Below, one piece after another: positions 8,188 through 16,247 of a stretch of DNA of 64,000 nucleotides. Source of the stretch: Salinirussus salinus (lineage in GTDB: Archaea; Halobacteriota; Halobacteria; Halobacteriales; Haloarculaceae); the NCBI RefSeq assembly GCF_009831455.1, contig NZ_WOWO01000004.1, forward strand, positions 248,001 to 312,000, in the 5' to 3' direction. The notes under the pieces are model-generated. The model searched no databases, was not told the DNA's origin, and was given only the letters and a program-made list of their open reading frames with translations. The first letter of the stretch is position 1. Each line of letters begins with the position of its first letter. A program made the position numbers and the translations under genes.

Positions 8188-8976
8188 ATGGCCGCGGAGA
8201 TCCACACCGACCTGTCCGAGGGGGCGTTCACCATCACGATGGACGAGCCCGACCGGGGCAACCCCCTCTCGCGGGCGACCTACCGGGAGCTGTGTGGGGC
8301 CCTGGAGGAGGCAGACGGGACCGACGCCCGGTGTCTCGTGCTCGAGGGAGCCGGCGACGCCTTCTCGACGGGCGCGGACATCGAGAGCCTCGGCAGCGAG
8401 GACGAGCCGCCCACCCTCGAGGAGCGCGTCGAGACGATCCAGACCCACGAACACCGCTTCGCGAGGGAACTGATCGAGCACGACCTCCCGTCGGTCGCGA
8501 AGGTCGACGGCGCGGCCATCGGCGACGGTGCCTGCTTCGCGCTGGCCTGTGACATCCCCCTCGCGAGTGAGCGGGCCCGGATCGGCTTCTCGCACGCCCG
8601 CTTCGCGCTGAGCATGGACTGTGCGGGCTCGTACGTCCTCCCGCGGCTGGTCGGGCGCGGGGTGGCCATGGAGCTCGCGCTGACGGGGGAGATCATCGAC
8701 GGCGAGCGCGCCCACGAACTCGGCCTCGTGAACCACGTCTACCCCGACGAGGAGTTCGAGGAGCGCGCCGACGACCTCATAGAGCAGCTGGCGACGGGCG
8801 CGCCGGTCGCCCAGAAACAGATCAAGCGGCTGATCAGGCGGGGGTACGACCGCGAGCTGGACGAGGTGCTTCTGGACGAAGCGACCAGCCAGGTCGTCGC
8901 CGCCGACACCGACGACTACGACCGCGCGGCCGAGGCGCTCCGGGCCGGCGAGGAACCCACCTTCGAGGGGCGCTGA
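8188..8976 (+). CDS. Enoyl-CoA hydratase/isomerase (crotonase) family protein 2
   Basis: A 262-residue crotonase paralogue of the same length as its upstream neighbour. Its ATG directly follows the neighbour's TAG. Oxyanion-hole motifs are DAFSTGADIESL and VDGAAIGDGACFALACD. The active-site region IGFSHARFALSMDCAGS again has Asp rather than the classic Glu144 position, with AMELALTGEI providing the second Glu. The pair looks like a diverged tandem duplication that may work as two steps or as a hetero-oligomer on one acyl-CoA pathway. The exact reaction is not predictable. Confidence 0.86.
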   Translation: MAAEIHTDLSEGAFTITMDEPDRGNPLSRATYRELCGALEEADGTDARCLVLEGAGDAFSTGADIESLGSEDEPPTLEERVETIQTHEHRFARELIEHDLPSVAKVDGAAIGDGACFALACDIPLASERARIGFSHARFALSMDCAGSYVLPRLVGRGVAMELALTGEIIDGERAHELGLVNHVYPDEEFEERADDLIEQLATGAPVAQKQIKRLIRRGYDRELDEVLLDEATSQVVAADTDDYDRAAEALRAGEEPTFEGR

Positions 8977-9033
8977 CTGGCCACACGGGCCCGGCGCCCA
9001 CAGCCTTTTGCCGGGAGCCGCGAGAGCCCAGGT

Positions 9034-9447
9034 ATGCGCGTCGTCCACGAGCCCGCCAGGGGCGGGCGTGGCGCCGAGTCCCGAGTGCTCGCCACCGAGG
9101 TCGAACGCCCGGAGTCGGCGTTGGCCAACGCGAAGGGGTTGCGCTTCCGGGCGGAGTTCCCCGAGGGTCACGCGTACGTGATGGACGTCGGCCGTTCGAA
9201 CAGCCTCCCGGGACTCGGCGGCGCGCGCCGGACCGTCGTCGACATGCTGTTCGTGCGGGTCCCCCTGGACGTGGTCTGGCTGGTCGGGGAGGAGGTCGTC
9301 GGCGTCGACCGGCTCCGGCCCTGGCGCGGGGTCGCCGCCGGGAAGGCAGACACCATCGTCGAACTGCCCGCGGGAACAGCCGAGGACGTGGCCGTCGGCG
9401 ATACGGTCCAGGTCGTGGACGAACGCGGCCGGCACGACGGGGCGTAA
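9034..9447 (+). CDS. DUF192 family protein
   Basis: A 137-residue protein with the DUF192 fold. Recognisable segments are KGLRFRAEFPEG, VVDMLFVRVPLDVVWL, VVGVDRLRPWRG and KADTIVELPAGTAE near the C-terminus. The family is widespread in archaea and bacteria and its role is unknown. No signal peptide or membrane segment is seen in this copy, so it is probably cytoplasmic. The start is the ATG 57 bases after the crotonase pair, which could allow read-through. Confidence 0.85.
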   Translation: MRVVHEPARGGRGAESRVLATEVERPESALANAKGLRFRAEFPEGHAYVMDVGRSNSLPGLGGARRTVVDMLFVRVPLDVVWLVGEEVVGVDRLRPWRGVAAGKADTIVELPAGTAEDVAVGDTVQVVDERGRHDGA

Positions 9448-9554
9448 CTCCAGCAGTACTACCGGGGCGGGAGCGGGGACTGGCCCCCGCTACCCGGGCT
9501 CACTAGACACATAGCGCCGCCGTTGATGTGCGTGCCGGCTCCTCGTGGGGACGC

Positions 9555-10655
9555 ATGGCACCTGAGGGAAGGGCCGTTCGACAGAAGGTATCGACTTCCC
9601 GGCGTCGGCTCCTCGCAGCCGCGGGGACGGCAGCCGCCGGCCTGGTGGCCGGCTGTAGCGGGCTGGGCGGCGGGAACGGAACCGACGGCGGCGACGGCGG
9701 GAGCGGGATGCCGACGGGGAGCGCGGACCCGAGTTCACGGATGTCCGCCGTCCCCGCCCGGGCGAACGGGCTCGTCTACGTGGACTACGAGCAGCTCCGG
9801 ACCGACGAGGACCTACAACGGCTGCTGGACACCGGCGTCCAGTCGGGCGCCGGCGCGGACAGCGTCCAGGGAGCGCTCGAATCCCAGGGCCTCGAGGGGA
9901 TCGACCCCGCACAGGTGTATGACATGATGGTCTTCACCGAGGTCCCCGAGGACGACCCGATGGCCGGCGCCAGCTCGTATGCTGGTGCCGTCGTCTGGAC
10001 CGGTCTCGAACCGGCGACGGTGACCGACGGGCTCCAGTCGGCGTCCGACGCGGAGCTGACCGAGGAGACCCACAGCGGACAGACGGTCCTGCTCGGCGAG
10101 AGCGGGACCAGCGCCCTCGGCGTGGTCAGCGAGGGCGTCTACGCCGTCGGAACGGAGCAGGTCGTAAGGGACGCCATCGACGTGGGCGCCGGCGACGGGG
10201 ACGCCGTCGGCGGGACGGTCACCGACGCGCTCGCGAACACCACGGACGCCCCCATCCGGTTCGCCGTCGACCTGCCGACCGGGACCTTCAGCACCGGTGA
10301 CGGCGGCACGGGCGGGGGGATGGGGGCGGCCCAGTACACCTCCGAGCTCGACGTCCTTTCCGGGGCGATGTTCTACGAGAGCGGCGACGAGGTCGGGCTC
10401 CGACTCAACGGGACCATGACCTCCGAGAGCGTCGCCAGGGAGACGGAGCAGCTACTCGGGACGTTCAAACAGCAGTACCTCCAGCAGGCCAACCAGATGC
10501 AGCAGGGCGGCGAGGAACTCGAGCGGATGCTGAACAACCTCCAGGTCTCGCGGGACGGGAACACCGTCTCGGTCAGCTACACGGACACCGTCGACAACCT
10601 GATCGAACTCAGCGAGGGCGGTGCTCCGATGGGCGGCCCCGGGATGGGCGGCTGA
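9555..10655 (+). CDS. Tat-exported lipoprotein of unknown function
   Basis: A 366-residue secreted protein. The N-terminus has a twin-arginine signal (TSRRRLLAAAGTAAAG) followed by the lipobox LVAGCSG, so the Cys should be lipidated after Tat export. A Gly/Asp/Ser-rich linker follows. The mature part has repeated alpha/beta segments, including GLVYVDYEQLRTDED and VYDMMVFTEVPEDDP. The C-terminus is Gly/Met/Pro-rich (GGAPMGGPGMGG). I chose the ATG at 9555 because it puts the signal about 15 residues from the start. Halobacterial proteins of this shape are common but uncharacterised. The gene stands alone. Confidence 0.7.
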   Translation: MAPEGRAVRQKVSTSRRRLLAAAGTAAAGLVAGCSGLGGGNGTDGGDGGSGMPTGSADPSSRMSAVPARANGLVYVDYEQLRTDEDLQRLLDTGVQSGAGADSVQGALESQGLEGIDPAQVYDMMVFTEVPEDDPMAGASSYAGAVVWTGLEPATVTDGLQSASDAELTEETHSGQTVLLGESGTSALGVVSEGVYAVGTEQVVRDAIDVGAGDGDAVGGTVTDALANTTDAPIRFAVDLPTGTFSTGDGGTGGGMGAAQYTSELDVLSGAMFYESGDEVGLRLNGTMTSESVARETEQLLGTFKQQYLQQANQMQQGGEELERMLNNLQVSRDGNTVSVSYTDTVDNLIELSEGGAPMGGPGMGG

Positions 10656-10776
10656 CGTCGGGCCCGCCCGCCGGACCGACCGGCGGCGGAGTCGGCGGCC
10701 GGACGGCGACGTGACGCCGGCAGACAGACAGCTTTATAGCCCCCATTGCCCCACGCTCACATGGACACCATGACCG

Positions 10777-12315
10777 GTGATCGATTTATTCGGGGGCCAC
10801 CCCGAAACAACCCCACTCTCTGACGTCGGCGACGTACAGTTTCTCGACACCACGCTGCGTGACGGGGAGCAGGCACCGGGTGTGTCACTGACTCCCGAGG
10901 AGAAAGCGCGGATCGCCCGCGGGCTCGACCGGGCCGAGGTCGACTACATCGAGGCCGGCAGCGCCTGCACCGGCCCGGGCGAGCGCGAGACCATCTCCCG
11001 GGTGACCGACCTGGGCCTGGACGCGACGGTCACCAGCTTCTGTCGTGGCATCAAAAACGACATCGACCTCGCGCTGGAGTGTGGCGTCGACGGGGTCGAC
11101 ATCGTCGTCCCGGCAAGCGACAAGCACGTCCAGCGGAAGGTCGGCACCACCCACGAGGAGAACGTCCGGACCACGGCTGAGCTGGTCGAGTACGCCACGG
11201 ACCACGGCCTCTGGGTCGAGGTCATCGGCGAGGACGGCTCCCGGGCCGACTTCGACTACCTCGAACAGTTGATGTCGGCGGCCCTGGACGCGGGCGCCGA
11301 CCGGGTCTGCTACGCCGACACCGTCGGCCACGCCACGCCCGACGAGACCCTCGAGGCGGTCTCGCGGCTGACCGACCTCGGGCCGACGAGTACCCACACC
11401 CACGACGACCTGGGGCTCGCGGTCACGAACGCCCTGGTCTCGGTCGCGGCGGGCGCCGACCTCGTCCACGGCACCATCAATGGTATCGGCGAGCGGGCGG
11501 GCAACGTCGCCCTCGAGGAGGTGGCCATCGCCCTGGACCACGGCTACGGGGTCGAGCCGATGGACCTCTCGGCGGTGTACGACCTCGCCCAGCTTGTGGC
11601 GAAGCTGACGGGGATCCCCCTGGCCCCGAACAAGGCCGTCGTGGGGGAGAACGCCTTCACCCACGAGTCCGGCATCCACACCGACGGCACCCTCAAGGAC
11701 GAGACGATGTACGAGCCCTACCCGCCCGAGAAGGTCGGTCGGGAGCGCCGGCTGGCGCTTGGCAAACACGCCGGCCGCGCGGGCGTCGAGGCCGCGCTCA
11801 CGGAGCACGGCTTCGACCTCGACGACGAGGGCATCGACGAGGTCGTCACCCGCGTGAAGGCCATCGGCGACCGCGGGAAGCGGGTGACGGATGCCGACCT
11901 GCTGACCATCGCCGAGGAGGTCGAGGGCCGGGACCGCGAGCGCCGCGTCGAGCTGCTCGACCTCACGGCGGTCTCGGGCGTGACGCCGCCGACGGCGAGC
12001 GTCCGGCTGGACGTCGAGGGAGAGAAGCGGGAGAACGCCGCCACCGGCTCCGGGCCGGTCGACGCGGCGATGAACGCGGCCGAGGAAGCGCTCTCGCACG
12101 AGGCCGACGCCTCGCTCGAGTCCTACCACGTCGACGCCATCACCGGCGGTACCGACGCCGTCGTCACCGTCGAGGTGGAGATGTCGAGAGACGACGACCA
12201 CGTCACCGTCACCGCCTCCGACTCCGACATCACGTCGGCGTCGGTGACGGCGATGGTCGACGCGATGGACCGGCTGGTCGAACGCGGCGACGCCGAAGTC
12301 GTCGCCGACGACTGA
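10777..12315 (+). CDS. 2-isopropylmalate synthase / (R)-citramalate synthase family
   Basis: A 512-residue alpha-isopropylmalate synthase-family enzyme that condenses acetyl-CoA with a 2-oxoacid: 2-oxoisovalerate for leucine, pyruvate for the citramalate route to isoleucine. The catalytic-domain start is FLDTTLRDGEQAPGVSL. Metal and substrate motifs include HTHDDLGLAVTNALV and GTINGIGERAGNVALEE. NAFTHESGIHTDG is at the subdomain border. The C-terminal about 120 residues match the LeuA regulatory domain, which implies feedback control. The start is a GTG at 10777. TATA-like CTTTATAG near 10732-10739 precedes it, and a 20-codon frame (10761-10823) overlaps the start out of frame. LeuA versus CimA cannot be settled by eye. 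Confidence 0.88.
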   Translation: MIDLFGGHPETTPLSDVGDVQFLDTTLRDGEQAPGVSLTPEEKARIARGLDRAEVDYIEAGSACTGPGERETISRVTDLGLDATVTSFCRGIKNDIDLALECGVDGVDIVVPASDKHVQRKVGTTHEENVRTTAELVEYATDHGLWVEVIGEDGSRADFDYLEQLMSAALDAGADRVCYADTVGHATPDETLEAVSRLTDLGPTSTHTHDDLGLAVTNALVSVAAGADLVHGTINGIGERAGNVALEEVAIALDHGYGVEPMDLSAVYDLAQLVAKLTGIPLAPNKAVVGENAFTHESGIHTDGTLKDETMYEPYPPEKVGRERRLALGKHAGRAGVEAALTEHGFDLDDEGIDEVVTRVKAIGDRGKRVTDADLLTIAEEVEGRDRERRVELLDLTAVSGVTPPTASVRLDVEGEKRENAATGSGPVDAAMNAAEEALSHEADASLESYHVDAITGGTDAVVTVEVEMSRDDDHVTVTASDSDITSASVTAMVDAMDRLVERGDAEVVADD

Positions 12316-12346
12316 GCCCACCCCTCACTCTTTGCGACCAGCGCCC

Positions 12347-13870
12347 TCAGTCGTCGGTGAGGTCGGCGTCCGCGGAGTCGGTCCCCGCCGTCCCCTCGGC
12401 GGGGTCGTCGCCGACGCCGACTTTGTCCTCGGTGAGGTCGGCGTCGCGCCAGGTGCCCCGCTCGAACCACGCGAAGGCGATCACCGCCGCGATGATACTC
12501 GAGAGGGCGAACCCGAGCCAGATCCCCTCGGGTGTCTTCTGCCCGAAGATCCAGAAGTCGACGGGGAGGATGTCCTGGGAAGCGACGTAGGCGATGGGCA
12601 GGCGGATGACCCCGAACATGACCAGCGCGATCGCGGCGGCGGTCAGGGTCTTGCCGGCGCCGCGCAGCCCGCCGCTGTAGGCCCGGAGGATGCCGACGAA
12701 CCCGAAGGTGGGGGCGACCCACCGCAGGAAGGTGGCGCCCTGCTCCACCACTTCGGGGTCGCTGTCGAAGACCGCGATGATATCGGGAGCGAACGCGAAG
12801 ATCACGACCCCGAGCCCGGCCAGCAGGAGGAAGGCGACCTTCGCGGCGAAGCGGTTGACCGCGGCGACGCGGTCGGGTTTGTCGGCGCCGATATTTTGCC
12901 CGGTCATCGTCTCGACGCCGCGGTCGATGGCGATGGCGGGCATGAAGACGAGCGAGAACACCCGAACGCCGACCCCGAAGGCCGCGACGACGGCCGTGGG
13001 AAACAGCGTCACCACGAAGAGCACGGCGTTGACCGAGACCGCCCGGCCGGTGTTCTCGATGGAGGCGGGGACGCCGATCCGGACCAGCTTGCGGGCGTAG
13101 GTGAGGTCGGGCCGGAGGTCGGCCACCCGGACCCGGATCCCCCGGTAGCCCCGGAGCATGATCGCCATGCCGACGACCATCGCCAGCCCGCGGGCGAAGA
13201 CGGTCGCGACCGCCGCGCCCTCGACGCCCAGCCGGGGGAACGGCCCCCACCCGAAGATGAGGAAGGGGTCGAGCGCGATGTTGAGGACGACTGTGCCGAG
13301 CATGACGACCATCGGCGTGACCGTGTCCCCGGCCCCGCGCATCAGCGAGATGAACACGAAGAAGCCGAACATGAAGGGGAGCCCGAGCGTGATCACGGCG
13401 AGGTAGTCGCCGGCCAGCCCCGTCACGACCGGCTCGGCGGCGAAGAGGCCGAGCAGGTCCCGGACGAAGTAGAAGCCGACGGCGCCGAGCAGCGTCGCGG
13501 CGATGAGCGAGAACACCACCGTCTGCGAGGCGGCGTACTGCGCCTCGCGGGTCTCCTCGGCGCCGGTGTGCTGGGCGACCAGGACGCTCCCTGCGATGGT
13601 CAGCCCCATCCCCATCGAGATGAAGAGGAAGACCAGCGGGAAGCCCAGGCTGACAGCCGCGAGCGCCTCCGTGCTGTACTGACCCAGCCAGAACGTGTCG
13701 GCGAGGTTGTACGCCACCTGCAGGAGGTTCGTGATGACGATCGGCAGGGAGAGAAAGAACAGCGACTTGCCGATGGGGCCGCCGGTCAGGTCGAGCTCCT
13801 CCTGGCTCTTGAACAGCGAGCCCACCCGCCGCCTGGCGCGGCCGAGCAGCGCCCGGGCCCGCCCGCTCAT
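12347..13870 (-). CDS. MATE family multidrug/cation efflux transporter
   Basis: A 507-residue integral membrane protein with about twelve hydrophobic segments in two similar halves. Typical MATE signatures are GKSLFFLSLPIVITNLLQ at the first helix, LADTFWLGQ, and GVGVRVFSLVFMPAIAI in the second half. It should export cationic drugs or metabolites in exchange for Na+ or H+. The hydrophilic acidic tail (last about 35 residues) is a halophile feature. Its start overlaps the stop of the upstream TetR gene by 4 bases, so the two form an operon and the TetR protein probably controls this pump. Confidence 0.92.
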   Translation of the reverse strand: MSGRARALLGRARRRVGSLFKSQEELDLTGGPIGKSLFFLSLPIVITNLLQVAYNLADTFWLGQYSTEALAAVSLGFPLVFLFISMGMGLTIAGSVLVAQHTGAEETREAQYAASQTVVFSLIAATLLGAVGFYFVRDLLGLFAAEPVVTGLAGDYLAVITLGLPFMFGFFVFISLMRGAGDTVTPMVVMLGTVVLNIALDPFLIFGWGPFPRLGVEGAAVATVFARGLAMVVGMAIMLRGYRGIRVRVADLRPDLTYARKLVRIGVPASIENTGRAVSVNAVLFVVTLFPTAVVAAFGVGVRVFSLVFMPAIAIDRGVETMTGQNIGADKPDRVAAVNRFAAKVAFLLLAGLGVVIFAFAPDIIAVFDSDPEVVEQGATFLRWVAPTFGFVGILRAYSGGLRGAGKTLTAAAIALVMFGVIRLPIAYVASQDILPVDFWIFGQKTPEGIWLGFALSSIIAAVIAFAWFERGTWRDADLTEDKVGVGDDPAEGTAGTDSADADLTDD

Positions 13871-14520
13871 TCGGTGACCTCCCTCGGGGGCTCCGCCTCG
13901 CTGTCACCGTCGCCGCTCGCCGTCACGCCGTCGGTTCCCTCGCCGGCCATCAGGTACGTCTCGACGTAGGAGTGGAGCATCCGCCGGGTGCAGTCGGTGT
14001 CCCGGCCGACCGACACCCGCTTGGTGCCGGCGCCGTCCAGGGCGGTCACCAGAAAGCGGGCCGTGTCGTCCGGGTCGACCGCGCGGAACTCGCCGGCTGC
14101 GATGCCGTCGGCGACGAGTGCGCGCGCCTGTTCGTGGAGAAAGCGGTCGAACCGCTCCATGCGCTCGCGGACGTCCTCGTCGTAGGGCGCCTGGGCCTTC
14201 AGCTCCAGCATGGCGGTGCCGAAGGCCACCCGCTCGTCCTCGTCCGGTTCCGGCGGCACGAGCACGTCGTCGATGAACGCCTCCAGTCGCTCTGCCGGGC
14301 CGTCGCCCCCGGGGTCGCGCACCCGGCCGGTGAACTCCGCGTAGAGGTAATCGAGAAAGGAGACCAGCAGGTCGTGTTTGCTGTCGTAGTGGTAGTGGAG
14401 GGCAGCCTTGGAGAGGTCGGTCTCGTCGGCGATGTCCTGCATCGTCAGCGAGGCGTACCCGTGGCTGCAGAGGGCGCGGTAGGTCGCCTCCATCACCGGG
14501 TCGGCGTCCTCGTCGGTCAT
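13867..14520 (-). CDS. TetR/AcrR family transcriptional regulator
   Basis: A 217-residue repressor-like protein. The N-terminal helix-turn-helix includes ALCSHGYASLTMQDIADE and LSKAALHYHYDSKHDLL, the standard TetR DNA-binding domain. The rest is a helical ligand-binding and dimerisation domain. The C-terminal 25 residues are an acidic tail. It sits first in an operon with the MATE transporter (4-base overlap). An inverted repeat begins 12 bases before its start codon, which fits autoregulation with release by an exported compound. The inducer is unknown. Confidence 0.92.
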   Translation of the reverse strand: MTDEDADPVMEATYRALCSHGYASLTMQDIADETDLSKAALHYHYDSKHDLLVSFLDYLYAEFTGRVRDPGGDGPAERLEAFIDDVLVPPEPDEDERVAFGTAMLELKAQAPYDEDVRERMERFDRFLHEQARALVADGIAAGEFRAVDPDDTARFLVTALDGAGTKRVSVGRDTDCTRRMLHSYVETYLMAGEGTDGVTASGDGDSEAEPPREVTE

Positions 14521-14529
14521 CTATCCCTA

Positions 14530-14548
14530 TTAACTGACCAGTCAGTAA
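14530..14548. promoter_or_regulatory. Probable TetR operator
   Basis: An inverted repeat ACTGAC-CA-GTCAGT (14533-14546) inside TTAACTGACCAGTCAGTAA lies 12 bases before the TetR start codon. It is in the right place for a dimeric repressor to block transcription of the TetR-MATE operon. The assignment to this regulator is inferred from position. Confidence 0.7.
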
Positions 14549-14742
14549 GAGTCTTCTGAACTCCCCGTGGCGCCGGAGGGGAGGCGCGCTCGCGGCCCGG
14601 CTTCCCCTGGTCGCGACCGGCCGGCACCGGCGACCGTCACACGATATCTCACAACGTAATACGCGCGCCGGACCAGCGGCGTCCGGGCGGGTCCACCGAC
14701 CGGGGACAGCTATAACCGGGCGCGTGGCGACACACGCGGGTG

Positions 14743-15489
14743 ATGGAGCGAGCGACCATCGGCGAGGGCGGTATCGACTACTACTACCAGGATGTCGGCA
14801 GCGGGCCACCCGTGACCTTCGTCCACGGATTCAGCGCGAACCACCTGTCGTGGTACCAGCAGGTGCCCACGTTCCGGGACGAGTACCGGTGTGTCGTCCC
14901 CGACCAGCGCCGGTTCGGGCTCTCGGTCGACACCGCCGGGGCCGGCGTCAGGGCTTTTCCCGACGACCTCGCCGCCCTGCTGGACCACCTCGGGGTCGAG
15001 GAGACGGCTCTGGTCGGCCACTCGATGGGTGGGTGGACGGTCGGCTCCTTCGCCACCCAGTATCCCGGGCGGGTGAGCGCGCTGGTCCTCTCGGCGACGC
15101 CCGGCGGGCTCATCGCTCCCGAACGTCACGAGCAGCTCATGGCCCGGGGGGAGACACCCGAAGTCGACCCGCTCACGCCCGAAGCGGCGTTTCTCGCCGA
15201 CTCCATCGACGGGCTGAACCGCGACAAACCGCCCTCCTGGGAGGAGACGCGACCGCCGCTTGACGAGCTGCCGCTCGACGCCGGGACGGTCGTCGACGCC
15301 GACATCCCCACCCTGGTCGTGGCGGGCGAGGCCGACGAGTTCATGCCGGCGCCGGCGATCGAGGCCGTGGGCGACCGGCTCGGGGCCGAGACGGCGGTCA
15401 TCGAGAACGCCGGCCACTCCGCGTACTTCGAGCAGCCCGAGGCGTTCAACAGCGCCGTCGAATCCTTCCTCGACGACCACCTCGGGTGA
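14743..15489 (+). CDS. Alpha/beta hydrolase
   Basis: A 248-residue alpha/beta-hydrolase fold enzyme. The oxyanion region is FVHGFSANHLSW, the nucleophile elbow is VGHSMGGWTVG, the acid is probably in VVAGEADEFMP, and the catalytic His is in NAGHSAYFEQPEAF near the C-terminus. The triad is therefore complete. The family includes esterases, haloperoxidases and C-C hydrolases; the substrate cannot be told. I chose the ATG at 14743 because TATA-like CTATAACC at 14710-14717 is about 28 bases upstream; a GTG directly precedes it. Confidence 0.87.
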   Translation: MERATIGEGGIDYYYQDVGSGPPVTFVHGFSANHLSWYQQVPTFRDEYRCVVPDQRRFGLSVDTAGAGVRAFPDDLAALLDHLGVEETALVGHSMGGWTVGSFATQYPGRVSALVLSATPGGLIAPERHEQLMARGETPEVDPLTPEAAFLADSIDGLNRDKPPSWEETRPPLDELPLDAGTVVDADIPTLVVAGEADEFMPAPAIEAVGDRLGAETAVIENAGHSAYFEQPEAFNSAVESFLDDHLG

Positions 15490-15561
15490 GACCGCCCGGC
15501 GCGAGCCTTGGAGCGTCCGGTTCTGCCGTCTACCCCGCCCCTTACCCAACGACTAAACCAC

Positions 15562-15579
15562 GTCAACGCCAACGTTGAC
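15562..15579. promoter_or_regulatory. Probable VapB/VapBC operator
   Basis: A perfect inverted repeat GTCAACG-CCAA-CGTTGAC lies between the TATA-like GACTAAACC (15551-15559) and the vapB ATG at 15586. Toxin-antitoxin operons are usually autoregulated from such sites. Binding by this pair is inferred. Confidence 0.65.
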
Positions 15580-15585
15580 ACAGTA

Positions 15586-15831
15586 ATGGGGACCGCAAAC
15601 GAGCAGATCCGGGTCAGCAACCGCGTAAAGCGGGAGCTCGACCGCCTCCGGCGGGAGGGGGAGAGCTACAACGACGTTCTGGAGCGGGTTCTCGACGAGG
15701 AGCGCGGCGGCGACTTCCACGACGGGTTCGGCCGGTGGTCCGACGAGGACGCCGAGCGGGTCCGCGAGGGGCGCCGGACGGCGAAAGAGCAGCGGAAAGA
15801 GCGGATGCGGGAGCGGGCAGGGGACACATGA
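15586..15831 (+). CDS. vapB: VapB-type antitoxin
   Basis: An 81-residue small basic/acidic protein with an N-terminal DNA-binding half (EQIRVSNRVKRELDRLRREG, then SYNDVLERVLDEE) and a charged C-terminal tail expected to wrap the toxin. This is the usual form of haloarchaeal antitoxins paired with PIN toxins. The ATG at 15586 is chosen over upstream in-frame codons because of promoter spacing and the typical start. It overlaps the toxin gene by ATGA (4 bases), showing translational coupling. Confidence 0.85.
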   Translation: MGTANEQIRVSNRVKRELDRLRREGESYNDVLERVLDEERGGDFHDGFGRWSDEDAERVREGRRTAKEQRKERMRERAGDT

Positions 15832-16223
15832 GAGTCCTCGACGCGACGTATCTCATCGACTACCTGGACGGCGTCGAAGCGACACGAGAGTTCTACGAAG
15901 CGCACGGGGCCGAAGACGAGCGCTGGGTGATGCCGGTCCCGGCCTACGCCGAGGTACTCGTCGGCGAGGGTACTCTCCCGAACGGCGATGTCGCAGGCGC
16001 CCGTGCCGCCCTCTCGTGGGGGGAGACGTACGCGGTAGACGAGCGGACGGCAGTGACGGCGGGTGCGGTCGCGGACGAGGTCGGGCCGGACGGTCCGTAC
16101 CTGGACGGTCTCGACGCGCTCGTCGCGGCCGTCGGACGCGAGCTGGACGCGCCGGTCGTCTCCGCCGACGGGGACCTCACCCACGAGGAGACGAAGAAGG
16201 TCGTCGACGTCGAAGAGTACTGA
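15828..16223 (+). CDS. vapC: VapC-type PIN-domain ribonuclease toxin
   Basis: A 131-residue PIN-domain protein. The acidic metal-binding residues are present: Asp5 in VLDATYLIDYL, Glu in YAEVLVGEG, Asp in YLDGLDALVAA and Asp in VVSADGDL. These chelate Mg2+ or Mn2+ and cleave RNA, often tRNA, when the antitoxin is lost. The start codon overlaps the vapB stop. The acidic set is intact, so the toxin is expected to be active. The RNA target is unknown. Confidence 0.88.
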   Translation: MRVLDATYLIDYLDGVEATREFYEAHGAEDERWVMPVPAYAEVLVGEGTLPNGDVAGARAALSWGETYAVDERTAVTAGAVADEVGPDGPYLDGLDALVAAVGRELDAPVVSADGDLTHEETKKVVDVEEY

Positions 16224-16247
16224 GCAGGCGTCTCCCGGACGGGTTTA

